Positions 22,937 to 32,626 of a stretch of DNA of 64,000 bases are shown in pieces. The number at the start of each line of letters is the position of its first letter. The stretch's first letter is position 1. A program made the translations under genes and the position numbers. The stretch is from JAGQIB01 sp041393395 (GTDB taxonomy: Bacteria; ARS69). The notes below the pieces were generated by a model, which was not told the DNA's origin, made no database searches, and was given only the letters and a program-made list of their open reading frames with translations. The stretch spans positions 868,001 to 932,000 of the forward strand of contig JAWKKG010000004.1 in NCBI GenBank assembly GCA_041393395.1, read 5' to 3'.

Positions 22937-24480
22937 TAGGCTTTCTCGCCCTCGCCCTCGGGCTCGTCTCCTTCCCAGCCCGACGTCAGCTCCGACTCCA
23001 TCGCCTCGATGTCGTCGAGGTAGCTGTCCGACGAGCCGGACTTCTTCGGCGCGGCCGCCGTCTCCCGCACCTTTCCGGCGGGCTCGACGACCGGCGTCGC
23101 GGCCGCCGGCTCGGGGGCGTCCGCCTCTTCCGACGTCGCGTCTTCCGGCGACTCCTCGACCGGGTCGAGGAACTCGAGCTCGACGGCCTCCTCCTCCGCT
23201 TCCGCGGCGGCCTGCTCCGCCTTCTCGGCCTCCACGCGCTCGAGGTGCTGCACCGCCGCGAGATAGATCTTCTGCGCGGTCACGTCGCCGATGCCGGGAA
23301 CGTTGATCAGCTCCTCGATCGTGGCCTTCACGATGTCCTGCACGGATTCGAAGCCGGCCTGGATCAGGTTGTCGACCGTCTTCGGACCGAGGTCCTCGAG
23401 GTCGTTGACCGGGATCTCGTCCTTGCGCGCCGTCTGTCCGCGCGAGATCGCGAAATCCTGCTCGCTGATGAGGTCGATCTCCCAGCCGGTCAGCTTGGAC
23501 GCGAGTCGCGCGTTCTGCCCGCTCTTGCCGATCGCGAGCGAGAGCTGATCCTCGGACACGACGACGCGCATCCGCATCTCGTCCTCGTCCGGGATCGTCT
23601 GCAGGATCTTCGCGGGCGAGAGTGCCTTGGTCACGAACGCGATCGGATCCTCCGAATACGGCACGATGTCGATGCGCTCGCCGGACAGCTCGCGCACGAT
23701 ACCCTGCACGCGCGAGCCCTTCATGCCCACGCAGGCGCCGACGGGATCCACCCGGTACTCGCGCGACGACACCGCGATCTTCGAACGACCGCCGGCCTCG
23801 CGGGCCACCGCGTTGATCTTCACGATCCCTTCCAGGATCTCGGGGACCTCCTGCTCGAACAGCTTCACGAGAAACTTCTCGGAGCCGCGCGACAGGATGA
23901 CCTGCGGGCCCTTCGCGTTGCGTTGAACGTCGATGATGAGCGCGCGCACCGTATCGCCCTGGCGGTACTGCTCGCGACGGATCTGCTCGCGCCACGGCAA
24001 CAGCGCCTCGGCCCGACCGAGGTTCACGATGATGTGACCGCGGTTCACCTGCTGCACCGTGCCGGTAATGATCTCGCCCGCGCGATCGTGGTACGCCTGA
24101 TAGACGTTCTCGCGCTCGGCCTCGCGGACCCGCTGGACCACGACCTGCTTCGCGGCCTGGATCGCGTTCCGCCCGAACTCCGCGAGCGAGAGCTCCATCG
24201 CGAGCTCCTCGCCGACCTTCGCGTTCGGGTCGACGAGACGCGCGTCGTCGATCTCGATCTCGAGCTCCTCGTCCGTCAGATCGTCCACGACCTGACGCAC
24301 GTACTCGATCTTCATGCCGCCCGATCCCTGATCGAACGACACGCGGATGTCCGCGTTCTGTCCGTAACGGCGACGGGCCGCGGAGACGATGCCCGCCTCC
24401 AGCGTCTCGATCACGAGCTCCCGGGAGACGTTCTTCTCGCGCGCGATCTGACCCAGCGCCTCGACGATCTCGTAGTTCAT
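22936..24480 (-). CDS. nusA: Transcription termination/antitermination protein NusA
   Basis: A 514-residue NusA. The N-terminal RNA-polymerase-binding domain starts MNYEIVEALGQIAREKNVSR. The S1 domain follows (GEIITGTVQQVNRGHIIVNL), then the KH domains (DPVGACVGMKGSRVQGIVRE, LAIGKSGQNARLASKLTGW). After them comes a helix-hairpin-helix repeat region (DLEDLGPKTVDNLIQAGFES, INVPGIGDVTAQKI), and the last ~75 residues are an acidic Glu/Ala-rich tail. The ATG overlaps the rimP stop (ATGA) and is preceded by GGAGGAGAG. It controls pausing, termination and antitermination. Confidence 0.97.
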   Translation of the reverse strand: MNYEIVEALGQIAREKNVSRELVIETLEAGIVSAARRRYGQNADIRVSFDQGSGGMKIEYVRQVVDDLTDEELEIEIDDARLVDPNAKVGEELAMELSLAEFGRNAIQAAKQVVVQRVREAERENVYQAYHDRAGEIITGTVQQVNRGHIIVNLGRAEALLPWREQIRREQYRQGDTVRALIIDVQRNAKGPQVILSRGSEKFLVKLFEQEVPEILEGIVKINAVAREAGGRSKIAVSSREYRVDPVGACVGMKGSRVQGIVRELSGERIDIVPYSEDPIAFVTKALSPAKILQTIPDEDEMRMRVVVSEDQLSLAIGKSGQNARLASKLTGWEIDLISEQDFAISRGQTARKDEIPVNDLEDLGPKTVDNLIQAGFESVQDIVKATIEELINVPGIGDVTAQKIYLAAVQHLERVEAEKAEQAAAEAEEEAVELEFLDPVEESPEDATSEEADAPEPAAATPVVEPAGKVRETAAAPKKSGSSDSYLDDIEAMESELTSGWEGDEPEGEGEKA

Positions 24481-24974
24481 GCCTCTCCTCCGTCGTCGCG
24501 ACGGTTCTGCTCGGGCACGAGTCGCGCCTTCGCGACGCTCGCCCAGTCGAACACTCGTTCTTCTCCGTCGTCCTCGAGGATCGCGACGGTTTCGTCTCCG
24601 CGCCGTCCGGCCACGACCCCGGAGCGCTCGGACGTCCCGCCCTCGCGGATCCACACTCGCACTCGACGCCCGCGGAACACGTCGAACTCCCGTGCCTCCT
24701 TGAGCACCCGATCCAGCCCCGGAGATCCGACCTCCAGCACGTAGCTGCCGGGGAAGGTCTCGTCCTCTTCCAGGGCCGCGCCGGCCGCCCGCGTCACGCG
24801 CGCGCAGTCGGCGTGGGTCACGCCCGCCTCGGAGTGGATGACGATCCGTACCACGTGACCGCGCCCGGTTCGCGACAGGCCGACCTCCACGAGATCGACG
24901 CCCTGCGATTCCGCGACCGGCTCCAGGAGCTCGAACAGGCGATCGGGCGCGCCGCGTGTGACCGGATCCGTCAC
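24477..24974 (-). CDS. rimP: Ribosome maturation factor RimP
   Basis: A 165-residue RimP needed for 30S assembly. Conserved blocks: ESQGVDLVEVGLSR, HADCARVTRAAGAALEEDE, FPGSYVLEVGSPGLDRVLKE (the family signature SPGLDR) and RRVRVWIREG. The start is GTG at 24974 with GGAGGG about seven bases upstream. It is the first gene of the rimP-nusA-infB operon; the 142 bases before it hold the terminator of the preceding minus-strand unit. Confidence 0.95.
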   Translation of the reverse strand: MTDPVTRGAPDRLFELLEPVAESQGVDLVEVGLSRTGRGHVVRIVIHSEAGVTHADCARVTRAAGAALEEDETFPGSYVLEVGSPGLDRVLKEAREFDVFRGRRVRVWIREGGTSERSGVVAGRRGDETVAILEDDGEERVFDWASVAKARLVPEQNRRDDGGEA

Positions 24975-25010
24975 CGGGTCCCTCCGCCCCCGTGAAACGG
25001 GGTTCCGGGC

Positions 25011-25042
25011 AAAACGAAGGCCTCCGGGAGCTCCCGCAGGCC
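25011..25042 (-). terminator. Intrinsic terminator after the sprA/M28 unit
   Basis: The near-perfect inverted repeat at 25019-25042 (GGCCT, one mismatch, CGGGAG/CTCCCG) is followed on the minus strand by TTCGTTTT (25018-25011). It lies 75 bases after the M28 gene and just before rimP, separating the two transcription units. The stem has almost no loop, which lowers confidence. Confidence 0.55.
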
Positions 25043-25116
25043 GACCCCGCGAATCTGGCGCGTTCGCCCCTCCCTGTCAAGGGGCGGGCCGGACCGGCGT
25101 CCCCGGGCCCGGCCGC

Positions 25117-26028
25117 TCACCGCCGCCGGGATGCCTCCGCCCGCGCGATGACGCCGAGGAGGAGACGGCCGACCTCGTCGAGCGACTCGGGGGCGCAGGC
25201 CTCGGGCAGATCGCGGGTCGTGTGCCAGTTCGGGTCCGCGAGATCGATGAGATCCACGGCCGGGATGCGGGCGCGCAGGAAAGGCACGTGGTCGTCGAAC
25301 ACCGGCGCGGAGGTCGAGTCCACGAGACATCCCAGCTCCAGTTCTCGGCCGATCTCCCAGACGACGTTCACGAGGCCGCCCGCCGCCGCCATGGAGTTCC
25401 CCTCCCGGGGGATCCGGAGGCCGCGGCGTCCGACCATGTCGACCACGATCGCGAACGCCGGTCGGTAGCTCGGATGGTCGGCGACGAAGCGGGCGGACCC
25501 GAGCGCCCACGTCTCGGGCTGCTCGTGCACCCCGCCATCCTCGACGTCGAACAGCACGAGGTCCACGCCGACCGCCGGCGGGTGGGCCGCGAGCGCCGTC
25601 GCCACCTCCAGCAGCACCGCGACGCCGGACGCGCCGTCGTTCGCGCCGGGCACCGGGAGTGCCGCGAGCGCCGGGTCCTCCTCCTCGTCGGCGCGCGCGC
25701 GGCTGTCCCAGTGCGCGCCGAGACAGATGCGGTAGGGCGCTTCCGGATTGAACACCGCCACGACGTTGTCCGCGCGCACCCGCGACGAATCCAGCGGGAT
25801 CGTCTGCTCGAACGAGTGCAGCCAGACGGTATCCGCCCTGGCCCGGAAGTGCTCCACGAAGAGATCCCGCGCCGCGGCGTGCGCGGGCGTCCCCGGCACG
25901 CGCGGTCCGAGCGCGACCTGCGCCTCGAGGTGACCGAACGCGCGAGCGGCATCGAAACGTCGCTCGCCGCGCGCGCACGCACCGAGCGCGAGCGTGAGCA
26001 ACGAGCACAGGACCAGACCGCGCTTCAT
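25117..26028 (-). CDS. M28-family lipoprotein, glutaminyl-cyclase-like
   Basis: A 303-residue zinc-enzyme homologue with a lipoprotein signal (LLTLALGAC, lipid attachment at Cys18). The metal and active-site landmarks follow the glutaminyl cyclase branch of family M28: LGAHWDSR (Asp ligand), GANDGASG, LVLFDVEDGG (Glu/Asp pair), FDDHVPFLRARIP and DLADPNWHTTRD (His ligand in WHT). Glutaminyl cyclases convert N-terminal Gln of exported proteins to pyroglutamate; aminopeptidase activity is the alternative. It starts 17 bases after the sprA-like gene and almost certainly shares its transcript, tying it to protein export. Family firm, exact reaction inferred. Confidence 0.85.
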   Translation of the reverse strand: MKRGLVLCSLLTLALGACARGERRFDAARAFGHLEAQVALGPRVPGTPAHAAARDLFVEHFRARADTVWLHSFEQTIPLDSSRVRADNVVAVFNPEAPYRICLGAHWDSRARADEEEDPALAALPVPGANDGASGVAVLLEVATALAAHPPAVGVDLVLFDVEDGGVHEQPETWALGSARFVADHPSYRPAFAIVVDMVGRRGLRIPREGNSMAAAGGLVNVVWEIGRELELGCLVDSTSAPVFDDHVPFLRARIPAVDLIDLADPNWHTTRDLPEACAPESLDEVGRLLLGVIARAEASRRR

Positions 26029-26045
26029 GGGGGCTCCCGGGGAAA

Positions 26046-29000
26046 TCAGAACTTGATCAGCGCCTCGACGGCCACGGAGACGACCGTCTCCTTGCGGCCC
26101 GTCTTCAGATCGCTGTTCCGGTTGTACTGGACGTCGAGACTCCCGGTGATGGTCCGCGAGAAGTTGTACGTCGCGCGCGGCTTCACGGAGAACGTCCGGC
26201 GACTGTTGCCCACGACCGTACTGGTCTCGAGTCCCTCGCGATGGGTCCGCGTGTTCGACTCCGTGAGACCGCGCGCGACGTCCAGGTTCAACGTGAGGTC
26301 GCTCTGGAAGCGCAGACGCTTGCCGAGCAGCTTGATTCCCTGGGGCGCCCGGAAGCTGTATCGCGCCGTCAGCTGCGTGTTCGACGTCTGCGTCTCGTTC
26401 CGGGTCGTGCTGCCGGAGAACTCCCGGTCGTCCACGGAACGCGATCGATTGTGCGACAGCGTCGTGTTGAGGCCCGATTCCCAGTTCACGTTCCAGCCGA
26501 ACAGCGGGCTGAAGTCGGTCTGGACGTTCTCGTTCTCGTACCAGCGGTCGCCTTCCACCGGAGGATCCTCCGGACCGGGGATGTCACCCGAGCGCCGGAC
26601 TGTGCGCCGGTACGAGGAGTTGAGACTCGACGTCTTGGCCCAGCCGCCGAGCATCCGGAGCTTCTCCAGGCCGTCGATGTTCGCCGAGACGTCCGGCCAC
26701 GTCTGGTCGACGCTCTTGCTGTTCTGACCGAACGTCGAGTTCTTGCGCACCGTCCGCAACCAGCTTCCGTCGAAGTAGATGCCGGACGCCGGCTGGAACG
26801 AGGAATCGACCTTCTGCGTGAAGTCGAATCCGGTCGTCGCTTCGTTGACCACGGCCGCACCCGGTGTGCCCGGCTGGAGACTGCTCCGATCCAGCGTGGC
26901 GAAGCCGAACTGGTAGCCGAGGCTCGGTCGATCCGTGACCCGACTGTACGCCGAGTTCCGGCGGTCGCTGTAGCTGTACCGGATGTCGCCGAACATGTGC
27001 AGCACGCGCACGGCACCCCGTTTCAGCGCGCCGAAGCTCAGGTCCGGCCCGGGCCGTTCCGCTTCCTGCTCCTCGCCCCCGTCGCCGGCCTCGGTCGACG
27101 TGCTGTCCGAGGTCGCCGCTCCGGAGCTCTCCTCCTCCCCGTCGCCCTCGGCCGACGTCGTTCCCGGGCCTCCACGGATGCGCTCCCGATCCTGGTCGCC
27201 CCGGCCCGAGCCATCCTCCCCCTCGCGCCCCCGCGGTTTCGCGCGCGTGGGCCGCTGCGACCCGCGAACGCCGGACGCCCGCCCCTTGGGCCCGTCGTCG
27301 GACTTGATGAGCTGTTTCAGGTTGAGCGTCGCCGAGACCTCGCGCGTCGACGAGTTCGAGACCCGGGCCACGCGAATCGGGCCGCCGAGCGAGTCCGGGA
27401 TTGCCTGCAGGTCGGCCGGCTGAACCTGGGGTCCGCTGTTCTCGTCGTACGACGTGTCGTACGAAAGCACCGGACGCAGGAACTGCACGAACCGGAAGCC
27501 CGGCCGCCAGGAAAGGTTCGTCTTGTGATCGCGACTGATCTCGCGGCCGCCCCGCTTGAAGCTGTCGAACAGAGGGAGCGACTTGTCCAGGTCGAAGTCC
27601 TGCTTCTTGTTGAACTCCGCCGAGCTCGAGAAGCTGTTGCTCTTGATCGGATCCCACTGGAAGCGGAAGTTGCTCGACAGGTCGCGCGTCCGCACGGGCG
27701 CCCGCGGCGTCTCCACGACGTCACCGTTCTCGTCATCCGCGAATCCGACCGTGGTCCGCGTGTTGAGCAGGCCGGACATGTCCGCCCGGAACGTCGGCAG
27801 GTAGCCGACGTCGAACCGCTTGAGGAACCGGAAACTGCGGCGGCCGGGGGTGAGACTGTACGTCGCGCCGACGCTCGTGACCTTCGTCACCGCGGCCTCG
27901 AACGGGTTCCGGCTGTCCGTCCGGTCGTTCTTGAAGTTGAGCGTGAGATTGTCGAGCGTGTAGCGTAGGAAGCGGTACTTCGAGGGCGACGTCTTGTCGA
28001 ACCTCGACGCGATCGACTGTCGCTCGTTCGTCGAGCGCGCCCGCTCCTTGTCCTTCTCCGCCTCGAGGACGATGTCCGAGTTCGGCGCGAGTCGCGGCAC
28101 GGACTCCGATCTCGATTTCTCCACCGTGACGGGAAGCGAGAACCCGCGCCCGTCGAAGAACTTGTTCACCTTCACGTCGCCGCGCACGGACCACGACTGC
28201 TCGTTCACGTTGTGCCGGTTCCCCTCGATGCGACGGAACTCCGAGTCGATCCGTCGGATCGATCCGTCCACCGTGGCGAAATCCGCGAAGCGGGCGCTCG
28301 CGCTGAGGCGGCTCGCCGTGCCGATGTCCTTGCGAATCGACCGGAGACGGATCTCATCCACCCACACCTGCCCGCTGACGGTCGGTCGGGTGGGATCGTC
28401 GCCGCGGATGCCGAGCGTCATGCGGCGAACCCGGCTGAGCGTCGGCTCGCCGTACACGGCGAGCGTGTCCTGCCCCACCACGGTGTGCCGGTACGGCCGC
28501 TCGAATCCCTCGACGATGCGCGTGTCGGTGGCGGGGTCGAGCTTCAACTCGGCGATCTGGTTGAGATCGAGCACGACGTCGCGCCAGGCGCACTGCCCCC
28601 CGGCGCCCGGCAGCTCCGACGTGGAGAACTCGTAGAAGTTCAGCGTGTCGGGGCCGAACCGGAAGAAGAACGTGCCGCCGGACGGCCCGTCGAAGCCGGG
28701 GCGGAGCGAGCCCATCGGGTCATAGGCGCCATCGCGCAGGTAGAAGCTCATGTCCGCGTACTGGGTGAAGTCCTGGGACACGCTCTGACCGAGGTCCAGG
28801 ATCTCCCGGTACGCGCTCACCTCGCGGGGGCCGTCGGGATTCACGACCCCCTCGTCGGGGTCGCCCGGGATCGCGCGGCCGCGGATCGGACCGGACGGGA
28901 TGTCCGCGTAGGTCAGCGTGAGCGCCTGCTCGCGCTTCGTCTCGTTGTTCGTATCCTCGCCCGGGAAGAACGGCGGGCAGTAGACGTCGCTCTCCTTGTT

Positions 29001-32000
29001 GTTGAGGACGTTGACGGCGAACTCGCCCTCAGCCTGGCTCGGATCCAGCGGCACGCCGTTCTCCGCGAGCGCCTGCTTCCGCTCCCGCCACGTCGCGCCG
29101 AGGATCTTCACCGAGGCCACCTGCATCTTCGCGCCGGGCGCACCGTCGATGCCGTCGAACCAGAGGCGCGCGTACTTGAGCGCGCGCCGGCCGCTCACGC
29201 CGCCGACCGACTGCGAATCGTCGAGGAGAACGCGGTAGAGGCGCCAGTGATTCCCGGGATCGTCGACGTTGTTGTAGATCGCCGGGCCGCCGGGCGAGCC
29301 GACCGCGGTATTCGAGAGGTCGAACACGTAGGAGTAGTACGTGTTGTCCGTGTCCAGCAGACGGTCACCGTCGAGATCCTCGGTGTCCAGCCGGCTGTTC
29401 TTCTCCGTGCCGTTGATCTTCTCGTACCGGATCGAGTCCGGGTCCGAGCGCGTGAAGTCGAAGTCGTCGTTCCCGTCGTCGTTCGGAACACCGTTGCCGT
29501 CGATTCCGAACTGGCCGTCGAGGCCGGTGTCCTCGATCGCCGACGTGAGCTCCTCGTCGAAGTCCTGGTCCTCGGAGTCGAGGATCCCGCGCCCGTGCGT
29601 CGGATTCGCGGACTCCACGTAGAAGTCCTCGCTGATCTCACCGAGGTCGAGGATCATCTTGCCCTGCGCGGTGCCGAAGTCGTTGACCCAGATCTCCAGG
29701 AACTTCTTCTCGGAGAAGTTCTCGCCGACGGAGGACAGGTTCCGCATCACGCCGAACCAGCCCGTGGAGTCCGGCGACGACGCGCGCTCGGTACGGAACT
29801 CCAGAACCTGGATGAAGTCCTGGCCGTCGCGCTCGGTCGCCTGCTCCAGGAACACCTCCCCGCGACGGACGGTGTTCTCGGGGTTGTAGAACGCGAACGG
29901 GAGCGGTCGGACCTGGTCCGCGCGCTTGTCCAGGTCGGGCGTGGGGCCGGCCGGCTCGGACGCGGGATTCCACACGCCACGCGTGATCGGGAACTCCCGG
30001 CTGTCCTCCACCCCCTCCATGTCGTCGATGTAGACTTCGTTCTTGGTGTTCGGATTCGGGATCGAGAGCGCGGTCTCGCCCTGCACCTGGAACTCCGACG
30101 TCTCGTTCGAGCGGACGAGCGGCAGCGCGTTCACGAGGCTCGTCATGAAGCCGGGGTTCGTGATCCACTGCCCGTACAGGTTGCCGACCAGGATCCGCGA
30201 CGGCTCCTGGCCGAGCTTCGGCCGCTCCTCGGGCGTGGCGCGCGAGAAGTACAGCCACGAGGAGCTGAGTCGCGTGTTCGGCGAGAAGTTGTACGTGCCG
30301 GAGACCCCCGCGAGCGACTCCTTCGCCTGCCCGAAGAGCGGAACGAACTCGAAGTCGACCTCGATGTTCGCGTCGGCGCGGCTCGCCTCCGGGTTCCGGA
30401 ACGTGATCTGTCCGAACTCGTAGTTGATGTCGTAGTCCGCGCCCCGCGAGAGCGCCCGGCCGTTCAGCTTCACCGTCTCCGAGCCTTCGATGATGTTGAA
30501 GCGGTTCAGGTTGAACGTCGGCGTGGGCGTGGAGAACTTCATCTCCAGCAGGTACTGCTGCTGCCCGAAGAACTCGGTCGGCTCCTTCGTGTAGAGGATC
30601 GCGTTGTCGCGCTGGAGCTTCGGTCCTTCCTTCTCCACGGCCGGCGTCGCGGCCCGACCCGTGGAGACCTGGCTCGGCGCCACGATCACGTTCACGGCGG
30701 AGAAGCTCCCCGGGGCGACCTCCACCACCGAGGAGTCCGGCGCGAACGGGGTGATGTTCGGGAACGTCAGCGTCCCGGCCTCGAAGTCCACGAACACGGG
30801 CTCCACCCGCTGATCGGGTTCGAGATCGTTCGCGGCGATGCCCTTGTAGTCGAGTCCGAGGACCTGGACGTACGGGACCCCGTCCTGGGTGTCGAGCTCC
30901 TCGGTGGAACCGGGCTCGGTCCGGATGATGCGGAGCTCGAAGCTGTCCGAGTCGAGGTTCTGCGCACCGATGTTGTAGACGTTCTTCTGTTCCAGCACCC
31001 GGATCGGCGCGTAGCCCTTGCCGTCGTCATAGAGCTCCTGGGTCGGCGGCGCGAGCAGTCGGAGGAACAGCGTGTCCGCGTTCGCCACGTTCCCGTGCTC
31101 GACGCCGCTCGCGTCGCGATACCAGGCCGCGAGCGTGTGCTCGGCCCCCAGGGGACTGCGCAGGGTGATCACGCCGGTCTCGAGGTCCACGACGTAGTCG
31201 ATCGGATCCTGCAGCCGATGGAAGAATCCGCGGGCGGTCCCGGTGGAGTCGCTCGGCGTGCCCGTGGCGGGATCCACGAACGCGAAGCCGAGGCGGGCGC
31301 CGTCCTCGATGTCGTTCGCGCCGTTGCGGTCGTCCAGGAACAGCTCGAACTCGTCGAACGGCAGCGGCGTGGTTCCCGAAGCGAGAGCGAGCGGCGGCTC
31401 CGCCCAGTAGTACTTCCGCTTCACGTACTCGTAGTCGCGCACGATCACGGAGTCCCGCTGCGCCTGCCCCACGAAGCGCTGCGACGCGGTCTCGCCCTCC
31501 TGCTTCGAGGCGATCACCGACAGGTCGAGCGCGCCCACCTTCCCCACGGCCTTCGCACCGAACAGTCCCTGCTGCGACTTGCGGAAGGACAGGAACTCCG
31601 CGCCGGGCAGCGAGAGATCGGTGTTCCCCATCTCGATCTTCTGGACGATCTCGTCCTCGTCGCCGTCGTAGCGGAGCTGGATCTTGTTGTCGAAGGACGT
31701 GCTCACCTCGCTGTCGTGATTCACGAGGACGTGGATCTTCCGCCCGATCGTCCCGTCGAGGTTCACGCGCAGCTGCTGGCGCATGTCGAGGTCCGGAAAG
31801 ACCGAGTTCGTCCCGCCCTCCTGCTCCGGAATGCCGCTGATCAGCGTGGAGGTCCCGCTGAACGTGATCCGCTCGGAGCCGGAGAGATTCAGGCGGGCGC
31901 CCTGTCCGATGATGTCCGCGAGCGCGTCCGGCAGCTCGACCGGAATGTCGATGGAGACGAGTCCGCGGTCCTCGAGTCCCCGGGGATGCAGCGATCGGTC

Positions 32001-32399
32001 GGAGACGAGCTTCCGCCACTTCCGCCGGGCCGCGGCATCCGCAGCCGCCCGGGTGGCGAGACGGATCTCGTCGACATAGACGGGCCCGACCGGCACGTCG
32101 CCGAAGAGGCGCCGGATCGTGATCCGGCCGGTCTCCAGGTCGACGTGGAAGTCCTCGCGGATCTTTCGGGTGCCCGTCAGGCGGCCCTGCGGCACGGGTC
32201 GAAGGCCCCCGAGTCGCTCGTCGTCGCGGACGTAGTCCGGCTGCCAGGCGGCCAGGCCGCCGAGTCTCGGATTCCGGTAGTCGGCCCGGGCCGTGCCGGC
32301 CCCGACCAGGCCCAGCAGGCACGCCAGGACAGCCGCCCAGACGGACACCCGGGCCGAGGAGAGGCCCCTCGGAAGTTGGCGGAGGACTTCCCTGCGCAT
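26046..32399 (-). CDS. sprA: SprA/Sov-like giant outer-membrane protein (type IX secretion translocon homologue)
   Basis: A 2117-residue exported protein. The ATG at 32399 begins a signal peptide (VSVWAAVLACLLGLVGAGTA, cleavage near ARA-DY); a longer frame would run over its own promoter. Features of the SprA/Sov family include repeated jelly-roll-like modules (VDLETGVITLRSPLGAEHTL, VDFEAGTLTFPN, YDINYEFGQITFRNPEAS), the EVYIDDMEGVEDSREFP segment matching the family's YIDDFEG motif, and a long C-terminal half of alternating amphipathic strands ending in a terminal Phe (VAVEALIKF), as in beta-barrels. A Ser/Glu/Gly-rich low-complexity stretch lies near 27060-27260. In Bacteroidota SprA is the ~36-strand type IX outer-membrane channel. 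Size, order of modules and signature support homology; function in this organism is inferred. Confidence 0.85.
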   Translation of the reverse strand: MRREVLRQLPRGLSSARVSVWAAVLACLLGLVGAGTARADYRNPRLGGLAAWQPDYVRDDERLGGLRPVPQGRLTGTRKIREDFHVDLETGRITIRRLFGDVPVGPVYVDEIRLATRAAADAAARRKWRKLVSDRSLHPRGLEDRGLVSIDIPVELPDALADIIGQGARLNLSGSERITFSGTSTLISGIPEQEGGTNSVFPDLDMRQQLRVNLDGTIGRKIHVLVNHDSEVSTSFDNKIQLRYDGDEDEIVQKIEMGNTDLSLPGAEFLSFRKSQQGLFGAKAVGKVGALDLSVIASKQEGETASQRFVGQAQRDSVIVRDYEYVKRKYYWAEPPLALASGTTPLPFDEFELFLDDRNGANDIEDGARLGFAFVDPATGTPSDSTGTARGFFHRLQDPIDYVVDLETGVITLRSPLGAEHTLAAWYRDASGVEHGNVANADTLFLRLLAPPTQELYDDGKGYAPIRVLEQKNVYNIGAQNLDSDSFELRIIRTEPGSTEELDTQDGVPYVQVLGLDYKGIAANDLEPDQRVEPVFVDFEAGTLTFPNITPFAPDSSVVEVAPGSFSAVNVIVAPSQVSTGRAATPAVEKEGPKLQRDNAILYTKEPTEFFGQQQYLLEMKFSTPTPTFNLNRFNIIEGSETVKLNGRALSRGADYDINYEFGQITFRNPEASRADANIEVDFEFVPLFGQAKESLAGVSGTYNFSPNTRLSSSWLYFSRATPEERPKLGQEPSRILVGNLYGQWITNPGFMTSLVNALPLVRSNETSEFQVQGETALSIPNPNTKNEVYIDDMEGVEDSREFPITRGVWNPASEPAGPTPDLDKRADQVRPLPFAFYNPENTVRRGEVFLEQATERDGQDFIQVLEFRTERASSPDSTGWFGVMRNLSSVGENFSEKKFLEIWVNDFGTAQGKMILDLGEISEDFYVESANPTHGRGILDSEDQDFDEELTSAIEDTGLDGQFGIDGNGVPNDDGNDDFDFTRSDPDSIRYEKINGTEKNSRLDTEDLDGDRLLDTDNTYYSYVFDLSNTAVGSPGGPAIYNNVDDPGNHWRLYRVLLDDSQSVGGVSGRRALKYARLWFDGIDGAPGAKMQVASVKILGATWRERKQALAENGVPLDPSQAEGEFAVNVLNNKESDVYCPPFFPGEDTNNETKREQALTLTYADIPSGPIRGRAIPGDPDEGVVNPDGPREVSAYREILDLGQSVSQDFTQYADMSFYLRDGAYDPMGSLRPGFDGPSGGTFFFRFGPDTLNFYEFSTSELPGAGGQCAWRDVVLDLNQIAELKLDPATDTRIVEGFERPYRHTVVGQDTLAVYGEPTLSRVRRMTLGIRGDDPTRPTVSGQVWVDEIRLRSIRKDIGTASRLSASARFADFATVDGSIRRIDSEFRRIEGNRHNVNEQSWSVRGDVKVNKFFDGRGFSLPVTVEKSRSESVPRLAPNSDIVLEAEKDKERARSTNERQSIASRFDKTSPSKYRFLRYTLDNLTLNFKNDRTDSRNPFEAAVTKVTSVGATYSLTPGRRSFRFLKRFDVGYLPTFRADMSGLLNTRTTVGFADDENGDVVETPRAPVRTRDLSSNFRFQWDPIKSNSFSSSAEFNKKQDFDLDKSLPLFDSFKRGGREISRDHKTNLSWRPGFRFVQFLRPVLSYDTSYDENSGPQVQPADLQAIPDSLGGPIRVARVSNSSTREVSATLNLKQLIKSDDGPKGRASGVRGSQRPTRAKPRGREGEDGSGRGDQDRERIRGGPGTTSAEGDGEEESSGAATSDSTSTEAGDGGEEQEAERPGPDLSFGALKRGAVRVLHMFGDIRYSYSDRRNSAYSRVTDRPSLGYQFGFATLDRSSLQPGTPGAAVVNEATTGFDFTQKVDSSFQPASGIYFDGSWLRTVRKNSTFGQNSKSVDQTWPDVSANIDGLEKLRMLGGWAKTSSLNSSYRRTVRRSGDIPGPEDPPVEGDRWYENENVQTDFSPLFGWNVNWESGLNTTLSHNRSRSVDDREFSGSTTRNETQTSNTQLTARYSFRAPQGIKLLGKRLRFQSDLTLNLDVARGLTESNTRTHREGLETSTVVGNSRRTFSVKPRATYNFSRTITGSLDVQYNRNSDLKTGRKETVVSVAVEALIKF

Positions 32400-32454
32400 A
32401 CCATCTCGAGGGAGGGGCCTTACGGGGCAGGGCTCGAAGATCAAGGGCTGAAAC

Positions 32455-32484
32455 AACCTAAGAGGCCGGTCGGTTCACTGTCAA
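32455..32484 (-). promoter_or_regulatory. Promoter of the sprA-like gene
   Basis: A perfect TTGACA (32484-32479) is followed after 18 bases by TAGGTT (32460-32455); with a 17-base spacer the -10 would read TTAGGT. It ends 55 bases before the ATG at 32399, in the gap divergent from lptF. Confidence 0.65.
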
Positions 32485-32557
32485 GAAAGAGGGGCCTCCA
32501 GCCGGCCCGCCCGCGAGCCCCGGGGCGGCGGCCGGCGCCGGCCCGACGTGCTCCTCC

Positions 32558-32586
32558 TTGCCCCTCCCGCGAGCGTCCGCTAGCAT
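32558..32586 (+). promoter_or_regulatory. Promoter of lptF-lptG
   Basis: TTGCCC (32558-32563), 17 bases, TAGCAT (32581-32586), 40 bases before the lptF ATG. The same -10 hexamer with the same spacing occurs before the secreted gene at 56174. Confidence 0.6.
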
Positions 32587-32626
32587 CCCGCCCCGGAGTC
32601 GGGGGGAAGACGGGGAGGGCAGGCAG

